DNA of 64,000 nt from Lentibacillus persicus (GCF_900112705.1 NZ_FOMR01000004.1:186001-250000); one strand, 5' to 3'. Numbered from the stretch's first letter, positions 9,489-19,176 are shown. Translations and numbers: made by a program. The notes: generated by a model not told the origin, from the sequence alone.

Positions 9489-10772
9489 ATGTCTTATCAC
9501 AACAACACGAAATTGCAAAGCAACGGGGGAGCATGGCCTAAAGAGATACTTGCCGGGCTAATTGGTTACTTGACGACGGTGTATATTGTGGCCGTAAATG
9601 GGTCGATTCTGAGCGAAGCAGGAGTTTCTCTTGAAACCGGCATGATTGCAACCATTCTTGCCAGTTTCTCGGGCACGCTTTTGATGGGACTATATGCAAA
9701 ACTGCCTCTCATTCTCATACCTGGGATGGGCATAAATGCTCTGTTTGCATTTTCAATCGTCGGAAGCACCGAGCTGACTTTCCAGGAAGGACTGGCAGTG
9801 GTTTTCGTAGCCGCCTTGCTGTTTCTTATCACAGCGTTCACTAAAATTGGTGTTATATTAAAAGAAGCAATCCCTGAATCATTGAAGCACGCTATCACAG
9901 TCGGACTCGGCTTCTTTCTAATCCTCATTGGCCTGGAAAAAAGCGGCCTGGTCGTCAGCGGCGAACAAACAATTATTGCGATTGGTGATTTCACCTCACC
10001 CGAGTTTATAGCCAGCCTGCTGACACTTTTTGTGGCTATATTTTTATTTATGAAAAATATCCCGGCTAACTTTCTCGTTACAATGGTCGCCGGAACATTT
10101 ATTGCTTATTTGTTTGGGCTGGTGGATATGAGCCAGCGTTCCATTGATATGAATTCCAATGATGTGCTATTCATTCCATCTTTTACCGCGGCTGGAGATT
10201 TTGAATTTTGGCTGGCCGTCTTTCCGTTAACCCTCATTCTTATTTTTGAAAATATGGGATTACTGCACGGACAGCTCCACATGCTGAGGCGGCAAAACAG
10301 TTACAATAAAGCGTATCAGGCTACGGCTTTCTCAACTTTATTAAGTGCGTTTTTTGGAACTTCTCCTACTGTTTCAGCAGCTGAAAATGCAGCTGTGATA
10401 AATTCAGAAGGAAAAACTGAGAAAGCTGCTCTGACTGCCGGTTTATTGTTTCTGGCAACATTATTTATTATACCTTGGATTTCAATGATTCCCAATTCAG
10501 CTATCAGCCCAATCCTGGTGATTGTCGGTGTATTGATGGCTCAGAACTTGCGGAATATCCCATTGGATGATTTATCAGAAGCGCTCCCCGCATTTCTGAT
10601 AACAGCGATGATTCCATTTACTTACAGTATCGCTGACGGAATGGCCTTCGGGTTTATTGCCTATCCCATCGTTAAAATTGCTATGAAAAAACATAAAGGC
10701 CTCTCACCTGTGCTCATTGTTATTTCTGCATTATTTCTATTGTACTTTGTGATGAAAATTGCAGGGATTTAA
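9489..10772 (+). CDS. NCS2/AzgA-family purine permease
   Basis: Polytopic membrane transporter of 427 residues with about 12-14 hydrophobic segments. The motifs LTTVYIVAVNGSIL, PGMGINALFAF and GTSPTVSAAENAA place it in the AzgA branch of nucleobase permeases (PbuG/PbuO-like, hypoxanthine/guanine or adenine uptake); the exact substrate cannot be read. It is on the plus strand between sdaAB and fakA, which are neighbours in B. subtilis, so it is an insertion relative to that order. A TATAAT at 9445-9450 may be its -10 box, without a convincing -35. A bidirectional terminator follows. Confidence 0.9.
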   Translation: MSYHNNTKLQSNGGAWPKEILAGLIGYLTTVYIVAVNGSILSEAGVSLETGMIATILASFSGTLLMGLYAKLPLILIPGMGINALFAFSIVGSTELTFQEGLAVVFVAALLFLITAFTKIGVILKEAIPESLKHAITVGLGFFLILIGLEKSGLVVSGEQTIIAIGDFTSPEFIASLLTLFVAIFLFMKNIPANFLVTMVAGTFIAYLFGLVDMSQRSIDMNSNDVLFIPSFTAAGDFEFWLAVFPLTLILIFENMGLLHGQLHMLRRQNSYNKAYQATAFSTLLSAFFGTSPTVSAAENAAVINSEGKTEKAALTAGLLFLATLFIIPWISMIPNSAISPILVIVGVLMAQNLRNIPLDDLSEALPAFLITAMIPFTYSIADGMAFGFIAYPIVKIAMKKHKGLSPVLIVISALFLLYFVMKIAGI

Positions 10773-10806
10773 AAAAGACCTTCCTATTAAGGAGGGTCTT
10801 TTTTTG
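10771..10806. terminator. Bidirectional terminator between permease and fakA
   Basis: Stem AAGACCTTCC/GGAGGGTCTT (one G-T pair) with a 6-base loop, As before and seven Ts after. It separates the convergent permease and fakA transcripts. Confidence 0.9.
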
Positions 10807-10810
10807 GTTA

Positions 10811-12475
10811 TTATTCCACTGAGAAAATAAATGAATAAATTGGCTGGTTGCCCTTATGGTGCTCAATCTCGAGATCCTCGAACCGATCTTCAACGTATTT
10901 CGTTATCAGTTCAGCATCTTTTGAGCTGGCATCCTCACCTTCTAAGATGGTCAGAATCTCATCATCTTCAGAAATAAGTTCATCGAGCAAAGATTTAACC
11001 GTTTCAAGCTGCTCTTTATTGGACGCTTTAATTTCACCGTCCGCCAGCCCCATAAAATGATCCTTTTCAATTGTAATGCCGTCGATTTGGGTGTCACGGA
11101 CTGCATATGTAACTTGTCCTGACTTAACCTCTTTGCCGGCAGCTTCCATACGCTCTTGGTTTCCATTTATTGTTGCGTCCGGATGAAAAGCCAGCATTGC
11201 GCTGATGCCTTGTGGTATTGTTTTGGTAGGTACCACGGCAACATCTACAGCCGCTAAATCAGCAGCCTGCTCAGCCGCCATGATAATGTTTTTATTATTC
11301 GGCAGGATCAGCACATTATCCGCATTTGCTTCGGTGATTGCTTCGGTAATATCTTGCGTGCTTGGGTTCATGGTTTGCCCACCTTCAATAACAACAGTCG
11401 CCCCAAGACTTTCAAACATTTCTTTGATCCCCGAACCCATTGCCACCGTTATAACGCCATATTTCGTTCGCTCGGTCTGAACCGGCTGTTTTTTATCATC
11501 ACCTACAATGGCTGTATGCTGATCACGCATGTTTTCGATTTTCATATTGGTCAAGGAACCAAAACGCTGGCCAAGCGTCATAACCTCACCGGGGTATTCA
11601 GCATGAACGTGCACCTTTACAAGATCCTCATCGGAAACAACAAGCAATGAATCACCATGCTTGCTCAATTCGTTACGAAAAGTCTCTTCATCAAAAGGGT
11701 GTTCTTTGAGTTTCTCGTCTTCAAACCGCACCATAAACTCCGTGCAGTAGCCGTACTCGATTTCAGAAGTATCCATATAGTCCTGAGCAATCTTATGGTG
11801 TTCAGCATTAACCATTTCACCCATCTCAATGTCGTCTGCATCCGCTGCAGGCACTTCTTCCCCTTTAAGCGCAGCCAGAAAACCTTCATAAATTGTTACA
11901 AGACCTTGACCGCCCGAGTCGACAACACCAACTTCTTTAAGAACAGGCAGAAGGTCCGGTGTACGCTTCAAAGATGCTTTTGCCTCACTGACGACCTTTT
12001 CCATTAAAGCGATTACATTTTTTTCTGTTTCCGATTCAACCACTGCCAATTCTGCGGCATCTTTGGCAACTGTTAAAATCGTGCCTTCCACAGGTTTCAT
12101 AACCGCTTTATAAGCCGTAGCAACCCCACTGTCAAAAGCATTCGCCAAGTCTTCTGCTGTTAATGTCTCTTTCTTCCCCATGCCTTTGGCAAATCCACGA
12201 AACAACTGCGATAGTATAACACCTGAATTTCCCCGTGCGCCCATTAACAATCCTTTGGAAAAGGCGTTGGCAACTTCTGATATGTTGTCGCTGCTCAGTC
12301 TTTTGACCTCATCCGCACCGGAAGTAATGGATAAATTCATGTTTGTCCCGGTGTCACCGTCAGGGACAGGGAAAACATTCAATGTATCAATTTTTTCTGC
12401 ATTATTTTTCAAATGCTGAGCCCCTGAGAGCACCATTTGTGTAAACATCTTGCCGTTTAATTCTTCTGACGCCAC
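10811..12475 (-). CDS. fakA: Fatty acid kinase catalytic subunit FakA (YloV)
   Basis: DAK2/DhaL-domain kinase that phosphorylates FakB-bound fatty acids so that exogenous fatty acids enter phospholipid synthesis. The metal/ATP motif FPVPDGDTGTNM lies at about residues 35-46, and ARGNSGVILSQLFRG follows. About 554 residues is normal. I prefer the GTG at 12475, preceded by GGGAGGAAAG, over the in-frame ATG at 12493 that lies upstream of that ribosome site. It follows the Asp23 gene by 57 bases, the usual pairing. Confidence 0.95.
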   Translation of the reverse strand: MASEELNGKMFTQMVLSGAQHLKNNAEKIDTLNVFPVPDGDTGTNMNLSITSGADEVKRLSSDNISEVANAFSKGLLMGARGNSGVILSQLFRGFAKGMGKKETLTAEDLANAFDSGVATAYKAVMKPVEGTILTVAKDAAELAVVESETEKNVIALMEKVVSEAKASLKRTPDLLPVLKEVGVVDSGGQGLVTIYEGFLAALKGEEVPAADADDIEMGEMVNAEHHKIAQDYMDTSEIEYGYCTEFMVRFEDEKLKEHPFDEETFRNELSKHGDSLLVVSDEDLVKVHVHAEYPGEVMTLGQRFGSLTNMKIENMRDQHTAIVGDDKKQPVQTERTKYGVITVAMGSGIKEMFESLGATVVIEGGQTMNPSTQDITEAITEANADNVLILPNNKNIIMAAEQAADLAAVDVAVVPTKTIPQGISAMLAFHPDATINGNQERMEAAGKEVKSGQVTYAVRDTQIDGITIEKDHFMGLADGEIKASNKEQLETVKSLLDELISEDDEILTILEGEDASSKDAELITKYVEDRFEDLEIEHHKGNQPIYSFIFSVE

Positions 12476-12532
12476 AATACTTTCCTCCCTCATAACAACA
12501 ATAAGCCGAAACAGGGTCCATATATATATAAA

Positions 12533-12895
12533 TTAGTCTTTAGACACGCGGACACCCTGTATGTAGATATTAACTGAATCAATTTCCAGTCCTAACGATT
12601 TACTAAGCGTATATTTAACCTGCGACTGAACATTATGGGCGATTTCTGAAATTTTTGTGCCATAACTGACGATAATATACATATCAATATGGAGGTGGTC
12701 TTCTTCCTGTCTGACGATAACACCTTTTGAAAAGTTCTCTTTTCTGAGAATTTCAGCTATTCCGTCTCTGATTTGACTTTTAGATGCCATGCCGACTATT
12801 CCATAGCATTCTACAGCCGCCCCACCGGCAATCGTAGATATTACTTCATTTGTAATGGTTACCATACCATCGCTCGTATTCAATTCTATGGACAT
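12533..12895 (-). CDS. Asp23/Gls24 family protein (YloU)
   Basis: A 120-residue Asp23/Gls24 family protein, related to staphylococcal alkaline-shock protein 23. The central IVSYGTKISEIAHNVQ stretch and the early ISTIAGGAAVECYGIVGM stretch are typical. The B. subtilis orthologue YloU sits next to fakA in the same way; its exact function is not settled. An AGAGGAGG ribosome site precedes the ATG. Confidence 0.93.
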   Translation of the reverse strand: MSIELNTSDGMVTITNEVISTIAGGAAVECYGIVGMASKSQIRDGIAEILRKENFSKGVIVRQEEDHLHIDMYIIVSYGTKISEIAHNVQSQVKYTLSKSLGLEIDSVNIYIQGVRVSKD

Positions 12896-13062
12896 AATGA
12901 TCCTCCTCTGATAAAACGCTCTTTTTGAACATTTATATCAATATTTTACTATAACGACGCCCATATTAAAAGCATTCACTGCGTAATCGGATGATAATCC
13001 CTTATAACGATGAACGATTTAAATATATCTGTCAAGTTATTTTTCTTTAAACACAGTAATAA

Positions 13063-13091
13063 TTGCGTTTGGCGCGTATCTGTGTTAAATT
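13063..13091 (+). promoter_or_regulatory. Sigma-A type promoter of rpmB
   Basis: TTGCGT (13063-13068) and TAAATT (13086-13091) with exactly 17 bases between, 43 bases upstream of the rpmB start. Confidence 0.65.
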
Positions 13092-13134
13092 GAATTAGTG
13101 ATTATTGGAAACAAGTGTAACAGGAGGGATCATC

Positions 13135-13323
13135 ATGGCTAAAAAATGCACTGTAACCGGACGTAAAACCCGCACAGGAAATAATCGTTCTCACGCTATG
13201 AACGCGACAAAACGCAATTTTAAATCAAATGTGCAGAAGGTTCGTATTATGGTAGATGGCAAGCCAAAACGTGTTTATGTATCTGCCCGTGCCTTAAAAT
13301 CAGGCAAAGTACAGCGTGTGTAA
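13135..13323 (+). CDS. rpmB: 50S ribosomal protein L28
   Basis: Ribosomal protein L28, 62 residues, starting [23 protein letters not shown] with AGGAGGG seven bases upstream. An in-frame ATG ten codons earlier is rejected because it lies upstream of the ribosome site. The single CxxTG start lacks the second cysteine pair of zinc-ribbon L28 forms, so this looks like the C-minus type. As in B. subtilis it runs opposite to its neighbours. Confidence 0.97.
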   Translation: MAKKCTVTGRKTRTGNNRSHAMNATKRNFKSNVQKVRIMVDGKPKRVYVSARALKSGKVQRV

Positions 13324-13336
13324 TCATAAAGTACCC

Positions 13337-13369
13337 GAAAAAGCATCCCAGTCATAGGATGCTTTTTTA
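13337..13369 (+). terminator. rpmB terminator
   Basis: Stem AAGCATCC/GGATGCTT flanked by As and Ts, 14 bases after the rpmB stop codon. Confidence 0.88.
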
Positions 13370-13375
13370 TTTAGG

Positions 13376-13930
13376 CTGTTTTCGCATAGATTGTTGTCAT
13401 TTACTTCGCCCCCGATGTAAACTGCGACCTTGTGAAAATTCTTCCTTCTGATGCCAGTTAGTTCTATGACACCGCTCCGGAAATACACGCCGCTTTCCGC
13501 GGGCGGCTGGTAAGCCTCCTCGGGCTGCGCCCTGCGGAGTCTCACCTATGCCTATGCTCCCGCAGGAGTCGGCGTGTATTTCCTACGCTGGCGTTGCACT
13601 CTATAATCTACTTGCTTGGTACTAACAAAAATCACGTGTGAATGTTGATTGGAGTGGAAGACAGTCGACTCCTGCGGTCGTCGGCTAAATGCGATCACGT
13701 CCTGTGACCAACGCCGATACTAGAACATCGTGTTCGTCGAAGCAACGGCTGAAGACCCCACAGGAAGCGCTAAGGTTCAAAGGCTAAGAACGCCACGTCC
13801 TGTGGCAACGCCTTTATGACCAACATCGTGTTGGCCCGAGGCTGAAGCGTTGCCCGCGGAAAGCGACTGCCTGGAACGGAAATCAACAAGCACTTTGTCG
13901 CAGTTTATGGGAACTGTGAAGGTTACAAAG
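13376..13930 (-). repeat. Polar modular repeat element, copy E2
   Basis: Non-coding element filling most of the 690-base gap between rpmB and spoVM. The left limit is an R-type end (GATGTAAACTGCGAC at 13414, with TTTTCGCATAGAT outside it) and the right limit an inverted L-type end (complement of CATAAACTGCG at about 13899-13909). Inside are a type-1 palindrome (13479-13583) and a large type-3 palindrome (about 13650-13880). The latter holds four mini-hairpins at 13695-13707, 13723-13735, 13793-13805 and 13820-13834. Open frames across it are repeat translations, not genes. Confidence 0.85.
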
Positions 13931-14016
13931 CAACAATGTTTACGAAAAGAGCCTTTGTTTTCATTTGTAAAAAAAATAGCTTCTGCCATTTAATGACAAA
14001 AGCCAAATAGAGATAA

Positions 14017-14100
14017 TCATTTATCTTTTTTAAACACACCCGCAATGACCCTTACAAAACCGCCGATAAATCTTGGGAGTTTAATAGTATAAAATTTCAT
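14017..14100 (-). CDS. spoVM: Stage V sporulation protein M
   Basis: A 27-residue amphipathic peptide (MKFYTIKLPRFIGGFVR then VIAGVFKKDK) that marks the convex forespore membrane and recruits SpoIVA for coat assembly. It closely matches the 26-residue B. subtilis peptide in length and in its N-terminal KFYTIKLP motif. An AGGAGGCGG ribosome site precedes the ATG. It sits between thiN and rpmB exactly as in B. subtilis, which supports the call despite the small size. Confidence 0.96.
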   Translation of the reverse strand: MKFYTIKLPRFIGGFVRVIAGVFKKDK

Positions 14101-14147
14101 GAGTTCTCCGCCTCCTCTGTATCCAAACAAAGCTTTCAATCACCTAA

Positions 14148-14795
14148 TCAGATATCTCGGCTCTTTATTACTAATAATATGCCTTCATCGTATGAAAAAG
14201 TACCAAAATCTGAAATAAGCTTATTTGAAATACAAAGTGTTGAACCCCAGGAAACTGTTTGATCAGCTAATTTATAATAAAACCCGTCCAAAGTCAGTCC
14301 CTTCACAAAACGGGTGAAAGGTATGAAAGAAACCGCAGAATAATCCGGGTCATGCTTGATTGTATGTGTGCCCGGGCCTGTTATCTCAACAATATTTTGG
14401 CAATCAACAATAATACCTGATATACCCTGTCCCACTATCGAATAGAGTAATTGGATGTTAATTAGGGCATGATCAAGACGGCCGCCTGTTACACCTAACA
14501 AAAACACTTTATCAGGCTCTAATCTATAGGCTTGTTTAAGTGCTATCTCCATGTCTGTTTCGTCTTTCTCAGAAGGAAATTGATTAAAAACTTCTGCACT
14601 CTTTCTGACCTTATCTATGTCAGCAGCAGGCATGGAATCAAAATCCCCCACAGCGTAATCCGGCGTTATGTTATTTTCCAATAATGTCAAAGCACCCCGG
14701 TCTGCACCAATCCACACATCAACCATTGTCTCATAACGGGAGAGATCGGGTAATAATTCTTGTGGACCGTTGCCCATAATTGCGACGCGGCTCAC
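14148..14795 (-). CDS. thiN: Thiamine pyrophosphokinase
   Basis: Transfers pyrophosphate from ATP to thiamine to make the cofactor. The motifs GADRGALTLL, VGDFDSM, EKDETDMEIAL and GGRLDHAL are those of the family. I chose the GTG at 14795, four bases after the rpe stop codon, which gives 215 residues, the expected length; the longer frame would read through the end of rpe. Translation is probably coupled to rpe. Confidence 0.93.
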   Translation of the reverse strand: MSRVAIMGNGPQELLPDLSRYETMVDVWIGADRGALTLLENNITPDYAVGDFDSMPAADIDKVRKSAEVFNQFPSEKDETDMEIALKQAYRLEPDKVFLLGVTGGRLDHALINIQLLYSIVGQGISGIIVDCQNIVEITGPGTHTIKHDPDYSAVSFIPFTRFVKGLTLDGFYYKLADQTVSWGSTLCISNKLISDFGTFSYDEGILLVIKSRDI

Positions 14796-14799
14796 GGTA

Positions 14800-15462
14800 T
14801 TACTCGGCCTTTTCTGCTGCAAGCACAATTTCTTCAATTGCTTGGCTGCGGTTTTCCCGTTTATAAACCGCACTTCCGGCAACCAGGACATCTGCACCGG
14901 CTTCTGCGCAGGTTTTTGCTGTTTTTTGATCAACCCCGCCATCCACTTCGATCTCAAAGTCCAGTTGACGTTCTTTACGCCACTCAGCTATTTGTTCTAC
15001 TTTATTTAGAACTTCCGGAATAAATGCCTGGCCTCCGAACCCAGGATTGACGGTCATTAGCAGTACAAGGTCGACCTCCGGCAAAATGTGGCGAATCATC
15101 TCAGCAGGTGTTGCTGGATTGATAACGACTCCGGCTTTCGCACCATGGTGCTTTATAAGCTGAATCGTTCTATGAAGATGCGGGCAAGCCTCTTGGTGGA
15201 CCGTAATAATTGAGGCACCGTTTTCAGCAAATGCCGGTATATATTTGTCAGGATTTTCAATCATCAAATGGACGTCCAATGGCAATTTTGTGTGCGGTCT
15301 TATGGCTTCCACAATCAAAGGGCCAATGGTAATATTCGGAACAAAATGACCATCCATGACATCTACATGTATATAATCGGCCCCACCTCGCTCAACGTCC
15401 TGAATTTCTTCTTTCAGTTTCGAAAAATCAGCGGATAATATGGAAGGTGCTATTTTAGTCAT
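14800..15462 (-). CDS. rpe: Ribulose-phosphate 3-epimerase
   Basis: Pentose-phosphate enzyme interconverting ribulose-5-phosphate and xylulose-5-phosphate. A TIM barrel of 220 residues with the signature HVDVMDGHFVPNITIGP and the later VNPGFGGQ and EVDGGV motifs. The ATG at 15462 follows a GAGGT ribosome site, and the start lies one base from the rsgA stop codon. Confidence 0.97.
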   Translation of the reverse strand: MTKIAPSILSADFSKLKEEIQDVERGGADYIHVDVMDGHFVPNITIGPLIVEAIRPHTKLPLDVHLMIENPDKYIPAFAENGASIITVHQEACPHLHRTIQLIKHHGAKAGVVINPATPAEMIRHILPEVDLVLLMTVNPGFGGQAFIPEVLNKVEQIAEWRKERQLDFEIEVDGGVDQKTAKTCAEAGADVLVAGSAVYKRENRSQAIEEIVLAAEKAE

Positions 15463-15463
15463 A

Positions 15464-16345
15464 TTAATACCTCGGCTTTCGTGATTGTATTTCATTCATA
15501 AAACGAAGATAATGATTATAGCGGCTTTGGGCGATTTCCCCTTCCGCTACCGCTTGTTTGACTGCACATTTTGGCTCCTTATTATGAAAGCAGCCGCGAA
15601 ATTTACAGTCGGCCTTCCGTTCGCTTATTTCAGGGAAGCAGTCCGGGAGCTCATCAAGCATAATATCATCAAAATCGAGTGTGCTGAAACCTGGTGTGTC
15701 GGCCACAAGTCCGCCACCAACTTCGACGAGCTCAACATGTCTGGTTGTATGTTTCCCTCTGCCCAAGCTTGCTGAAATATCATCCGTTTTTAGCTTCAAC
15801 GATGTATTTAAAGCGTTTAAAAGTGATGACTTTCCAACACCCGACTGTCCGGCAATGACGGATACGCGTCCGGCAAGTTCGTGTTTTAATCCGCCTGACT
15901 CTTCTGATTGCAGTGCAGATATCAATTTAACCGAATACCCAATGTTTTCATATATTCTCTGGTAGTGGTAAATAGACGCCAGTTCGCTTTCATCCTTCAA
16001 ATCTTTTTTCGTAATCAAAATAATCGGTTCGATTCCTTTTGACTCAATCATGACAAGAAAACGGTCCAGCAGTAACGGATTAAAATCGGGCTTGGCCGCA
16101 GAACTGACAATAATCGCCTGATCAATATTTGCTACCGGCGGCCGAATGAGCATATTACGCCTTTTTTTAATGGAAAGTATATAGCCTTCATCAGGATTCT
16201 GGCTGTCAAACTCTACAAAATCCCCTACAAGCGGTGTAATATTTTGTTTGCGGAAGTTCCCCCTCCCACGGCACTGAAAAATATCGTCTCCTGATTTCAC
16301 ATAATAAAATCCGCTTAATGCTTTTATAATTCTGCCTTCAGTCAT
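15464..16345 (-). CDS. rsgA: Ribosome small subunit-dependent GTPase A
   Basis: Circularly permuted GTPase acting late in 30S subunit assembly. An N-terminal OB-fold precedes the G domain in permuted order: ITKKDL (G4), then GQSGVGKSSLLNAL (G1), then DTPGFS (G3). A zinc-binding C-terminal segment has Cys, Cys, His and Cys in CKFRGCFHNKEPKC. 293 residues is normal. It directly abuts prkC with no spacer. Confidence 0.97.
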   Translation of the reverse strand: MTEGRIIKALSGFYYVKSGDDIFQCRGRGNFRKQNITPLVGDFVEFDSQNPDEGYILSIKKRRNMLIRPPVANIDQAIIVSSAAKPDFNPLLLDRFLVMIESKGIEPIILITKKDLKDESELASIYHYQRIYENIGYSVKLISALQSEESGGLKHELAGRVSVIAGQSGVGKSSLLNALNTSLKLKTDDISASLGRGKHTTRHVELVEVGGGLVADTPGFSTLDFDDIMLDELPDCFPEISERKADCKFRGCFHNKEPKCAVKQAVAEGEIAQSRYNHYLRFMNEIQSRKPRY

Positions 16346-18376
16346 CTAGTCACCTGCCGCTTCTTCGTATGGTATTGATTTATCGATAACCACTTCATCA
16401 TCGCGCATCACCCGGTAGTTAGCCACACTGTCCGGCGCTATCATCAATGTGATTGTAAATTCTCTGTCTTCTGTTATGGTATATTCTTCATGCACTTCTG
16501 ACAGCGAACGGTTATTGTCACCAATATAAACTTTAACGGTCTGTTCCACAGGTTCTTCAGAAGTATTTTCCTGACTTGGGTTGTAGGAAACGTCAAATGT
16601 CTCCTCATGACTTACGGGCGGCTTTTCCTCTGGTCCTGTCGAGATATACACATTCACCTTTTCGCCTGATTCCATCTCAGTTCCCGGCCCCGGTTCCTGA
16701 CGGATAACATTACCTTCAGAGGTATTTTCAGAGTTTTCTTCCCGAATTTCATGCGTAAGTCCTTGGCTTTCCAGTGTATCAATTGCCTGCTGTTCATTCA
16801 TCCCTGTCAAGTTGCTTAAATTTACCGGAGCAGGTCCTAAGCTGACATCAAAAATGACTTCGGTTTCATCCGGTACGACCTCTGTTCCCGGGGAAGGATA
16901 AATTTGCGAAATAATCTGTCCTGCTTCATACTCATTTGAGTGCTCTTCTTCGGCTGATATATTGTCAAACCCTCGGTTACCCAAAATCCTTCGCACTTGA
17001 TCATAATTCTCGCCGACATAATCATCAAAAGCTACGGCTTCTTTTCCCTGACTGACGATTAATGTGACAGTGTCTTCTTCTTTTACAGTCCGTCCTGCTT
17101 CAGGTTCAGATTGAATAACTACATTTTCCTCCACTTCATCCGAGTAGATATCTTCCCGCTCTGTTTGCAAATTTAACTCATGTAATTCATTTATAGCCTC
17201 TTCATATTGCATGTCGCTGATATCAGGGATTTCAACCTCATCCGGCTGAAGCCAGCCAGGCAGTACAAACAGTGAAACTGCTGCTGCTGCCAGCAATAAC
17301 AAAAACGCAGTGAGCAAGATTGGCCATTTTTTTCGCTTTTTTTGTTTTCCATTCTTGGTTTTCTTTTGATTGTTTTTGGCGCCGTCTTGATCAGTTCCAT
17401 TGTTGTTCGTATAAGCCATTGTTTCGCCATTTGTCTGAGGGATGATTGTATCTTCGCCTGTGTGCTGTTGCAATTGATCGTCGGTTATAATCGGAATGGC
17501 TTTTGTCTCTTCACCCTCCTGAGCCGGCGGTATAAATTTTTCTTCATTAAGCCGGTCCGGATCAAGGGCTGTGGCCAAATCTTCTTCCATGCTGTAAACT
17601 GAATCATAACGATGGAAAGGATCCTTTGCAGTCGCTTTTAAAACGATATTTTCCACGCTTTGCGGGACCTCGGGGTTAAATTGATTAACGGATGGTGTCT
17701 CATTCTGCAAATGCTTTAACGCAATTGAAACGGGTGATTGACCTGAAAAGGGCATCTCTCCCGTCAGCAATTCGAATAATACAATCCCGAGCGAATATAT
17801 ATCAGAAATTTTCGTTGCAGTGCCGCCTCGTGCCTGCTCAGGAGACAAGTAATGAACCGATCCAAGAATTGAATTGGTCTGTGTAAGCTGTGTAGCACTT
17901 AAAGCCATAGCAATGCCGAAATCGGTAACTTTTACTTGACCATCATTATCGATCAAAATATTTTGAGGCTTGATGTCACGATGGATAATGTCGTTCGCAT
18001 GTGCATGCCCGATAGCCGATGCGATTTGCTTCATAATATCCAAAGCTTCTTGAATATCAAGCGGGGCAAAACGTTGTATGTATTCTTTCAAAGTCATGCC
18101 TCTCACATATTCCATGGCCATAAACAATACCCGGTCATCTTCCCCGACATCATATATGTTAACGATATTAGGATGAGCCAGACTCGCTGCTGATTGGGCT
18201 TCCCGATCAAAACGTGCAATAAACTCTTCATCATCAGCATAATCCATGCGTAATGCCTTAATGGCCACATCACGATCCAAAATCAAATCAGTTGCTAAAT
18301 AAACGTCAGCCATACCTCCGCCGCCGATCGTTTGCTTTATTTTGTAACGCTCATTCAGCAAACGGCCATTCAACAT
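16346..18376 (-). CDS. prkC: Serine/threonine protein kinase PrkC with PASTA domains
   Basis: Membrane kinase that senses peptidoglycan and governs spore germination and cell-wall homeostasis in Bacilli. The cytoplasmic kinase domain has GGGGMADVY, Lys40, HRDIKPQN (132-139), DFG (152-154) and an activation loop with several threonines. A Lys-rich stretch and one membrane helix follow (about residues 348-370). Outside are three PASTA repeats (about 375-580) and a C-terminal domain. 676 residues is slightly longer than the roughly 648 of B. subtilis. The start overlaps the stp stop by one base (TAATG). Confidence 0.97.
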   Translation of the reverse strand: MLNGRLLNERYKIKQTIGGGGMADVYLATDLILDRDVAIKALRMDYADDEEFIARFDREAQSAASLAHPNIVNIYDVGEDDRVLFMAMEYVRGMTLKEYIQRFAPLDIQEALDIMKQIASAIGHAHANDIIHRDIKPQNILIDNDGQVKVTDFGIAMALSATQLTQTNSILGSVHYLSPEQARGGTATKISDIYSLGIVLFELLTGEMPFSGQSPVSIALKHLQNETPSVNQFNPEVPQSVENIVLKATAKDPFHRYDSVYSMEEDLATALDPDRLNEEKFIPPAQEGEETKAIPIITDDQLQQHTGEDTIIPQTNGETMAYTNNNGTDQDGAKNNQKKTKNGKQKKRKKWPILLTAFLLLLAAAAVSLFVLPGWLQPDEVEIPDISDMQYEEAINELHELNLQTEREDIYSDEVEENVVIQSEPEAGRTVKEEDTVTLIVSQGKEAVAFDDYVGENYDQVRRILGNRGFDNISAEEEHSNEYEAGQIISQIYPSPGTEVVPDETEVIFDVSLGPAPVNLSNLTGMNEQQAIDTLESQGLTHEIREENSENTSEGNVIRQEPGPGTEMESGEKVNVYISTGPEEKPPVSHEETFDVSYNPSQENTSEEPVEQTVKVYIGDNNRSLSEVHEEYTITEDREFTITLMIAPDSVANYRVMRDDEVVIDKSIPYEEAAGD

Positions 18377-19131
18377 TATCCATCCCCCTCTTCAGCTGCA
18401 GCTCTATGATGCACAACAATGATGGATATATTGTCTTCGCCGCCTCGGGCATTGGCCAGTTCTACCATCTCATTGCAAATGGCTGCAATGTCAGTGGGTT
18501 TGTTAAGAATAGTTGATAGTTCGTCATCTTTTATTTTGTCAGTCAGTCCATCAGAACACAACAACAACCTGTTATCAGAGTTCCACTGTGCAGTTTGAAC
18601 ATCTGCTGTTATATTTTGTTCGGTTCCGACTGCTTTTAATAATACATTCTTCCGCGGGTGCTCTTCAGCGTCTTCTTTACTGATTTGCCCAGTTTTAACG
18701 AGTTCATTCACCAGTGAATGGTCGGTCGTTATTTGCCTGAAACCCTTGTCATTCAATATATAACAACGGCTGTCACCAATATGTGCAACAGAAAAAAACG
18801 TCTCAGTGCAGATGACAGCTACAACAGTCGTCCCCATACCTGCACATTCCTCATGTGTTCGGGAATAATCCAGGACAACCACATTCATTTCGTGAAGACT
18901 TGTTCTCAGCCAACTTTCAGCTGAATCAGGTAATGAAAAAGCATCCGTTTTTTCCCATCTCTCCTGCATAAATGATGTTGCTAATCTGCTGGCAACATCC
19001 CCTGCCTGATGACCGCCCATTCCATCTGCAATCACCGCCAGCATTTGTCCGGTTTGATTATAAAATACGCCGCCTGAATCTTCATTATGACTTCTGACTT
19101 TCCCGGGATCCGTCTGAAAATAACCCTTCAT
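18376..19131 (-). CDS. prpC: PP2C-family protein phosphatase, partner of PrkC
   Basis: Metal-dependent Ser/Thr phosphatase that removes the marks set by PrkC. The motifs ADGMGGHQAG (metal-binding Asp36), HIGDSRCYIL, SDGLTD and GGEDNISIIVV are all present. I chose the ATG at 19131, preceded by GAGGTGAAAAG, giving 251 residues. It is one-base coupled to prkC. rlmN, which lies upstream in B. subtilis, is absent. Confidence 0.96.
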   Translation of the reverse strand: MKGYFQTDPGKVRSHNEDSGGVFYNQTGQMLAVIADGMGGHQAGDVASRLATSFMQERWEKTDAFSLPDSAESWLRTSLHEMNVVVLDYSRTHEECAGMGTTVVAVICTETFFSVAHIGDSRCYILNDKGFRQITTDHSLVNELVKTGQISKEDAEEHPRKNVLLKAVGTEQNITADVQTAQWNSDNRLLLCSDGLTDKIKDDELSTILNKPTDIAAICNEMVELANARGGEDNISIIVVHHRAAAEEGDG

Positions 19132-19176
19132 CTTTTCACCTCGCATTTATACAACCTTTTAAATTGTATCAACTAT

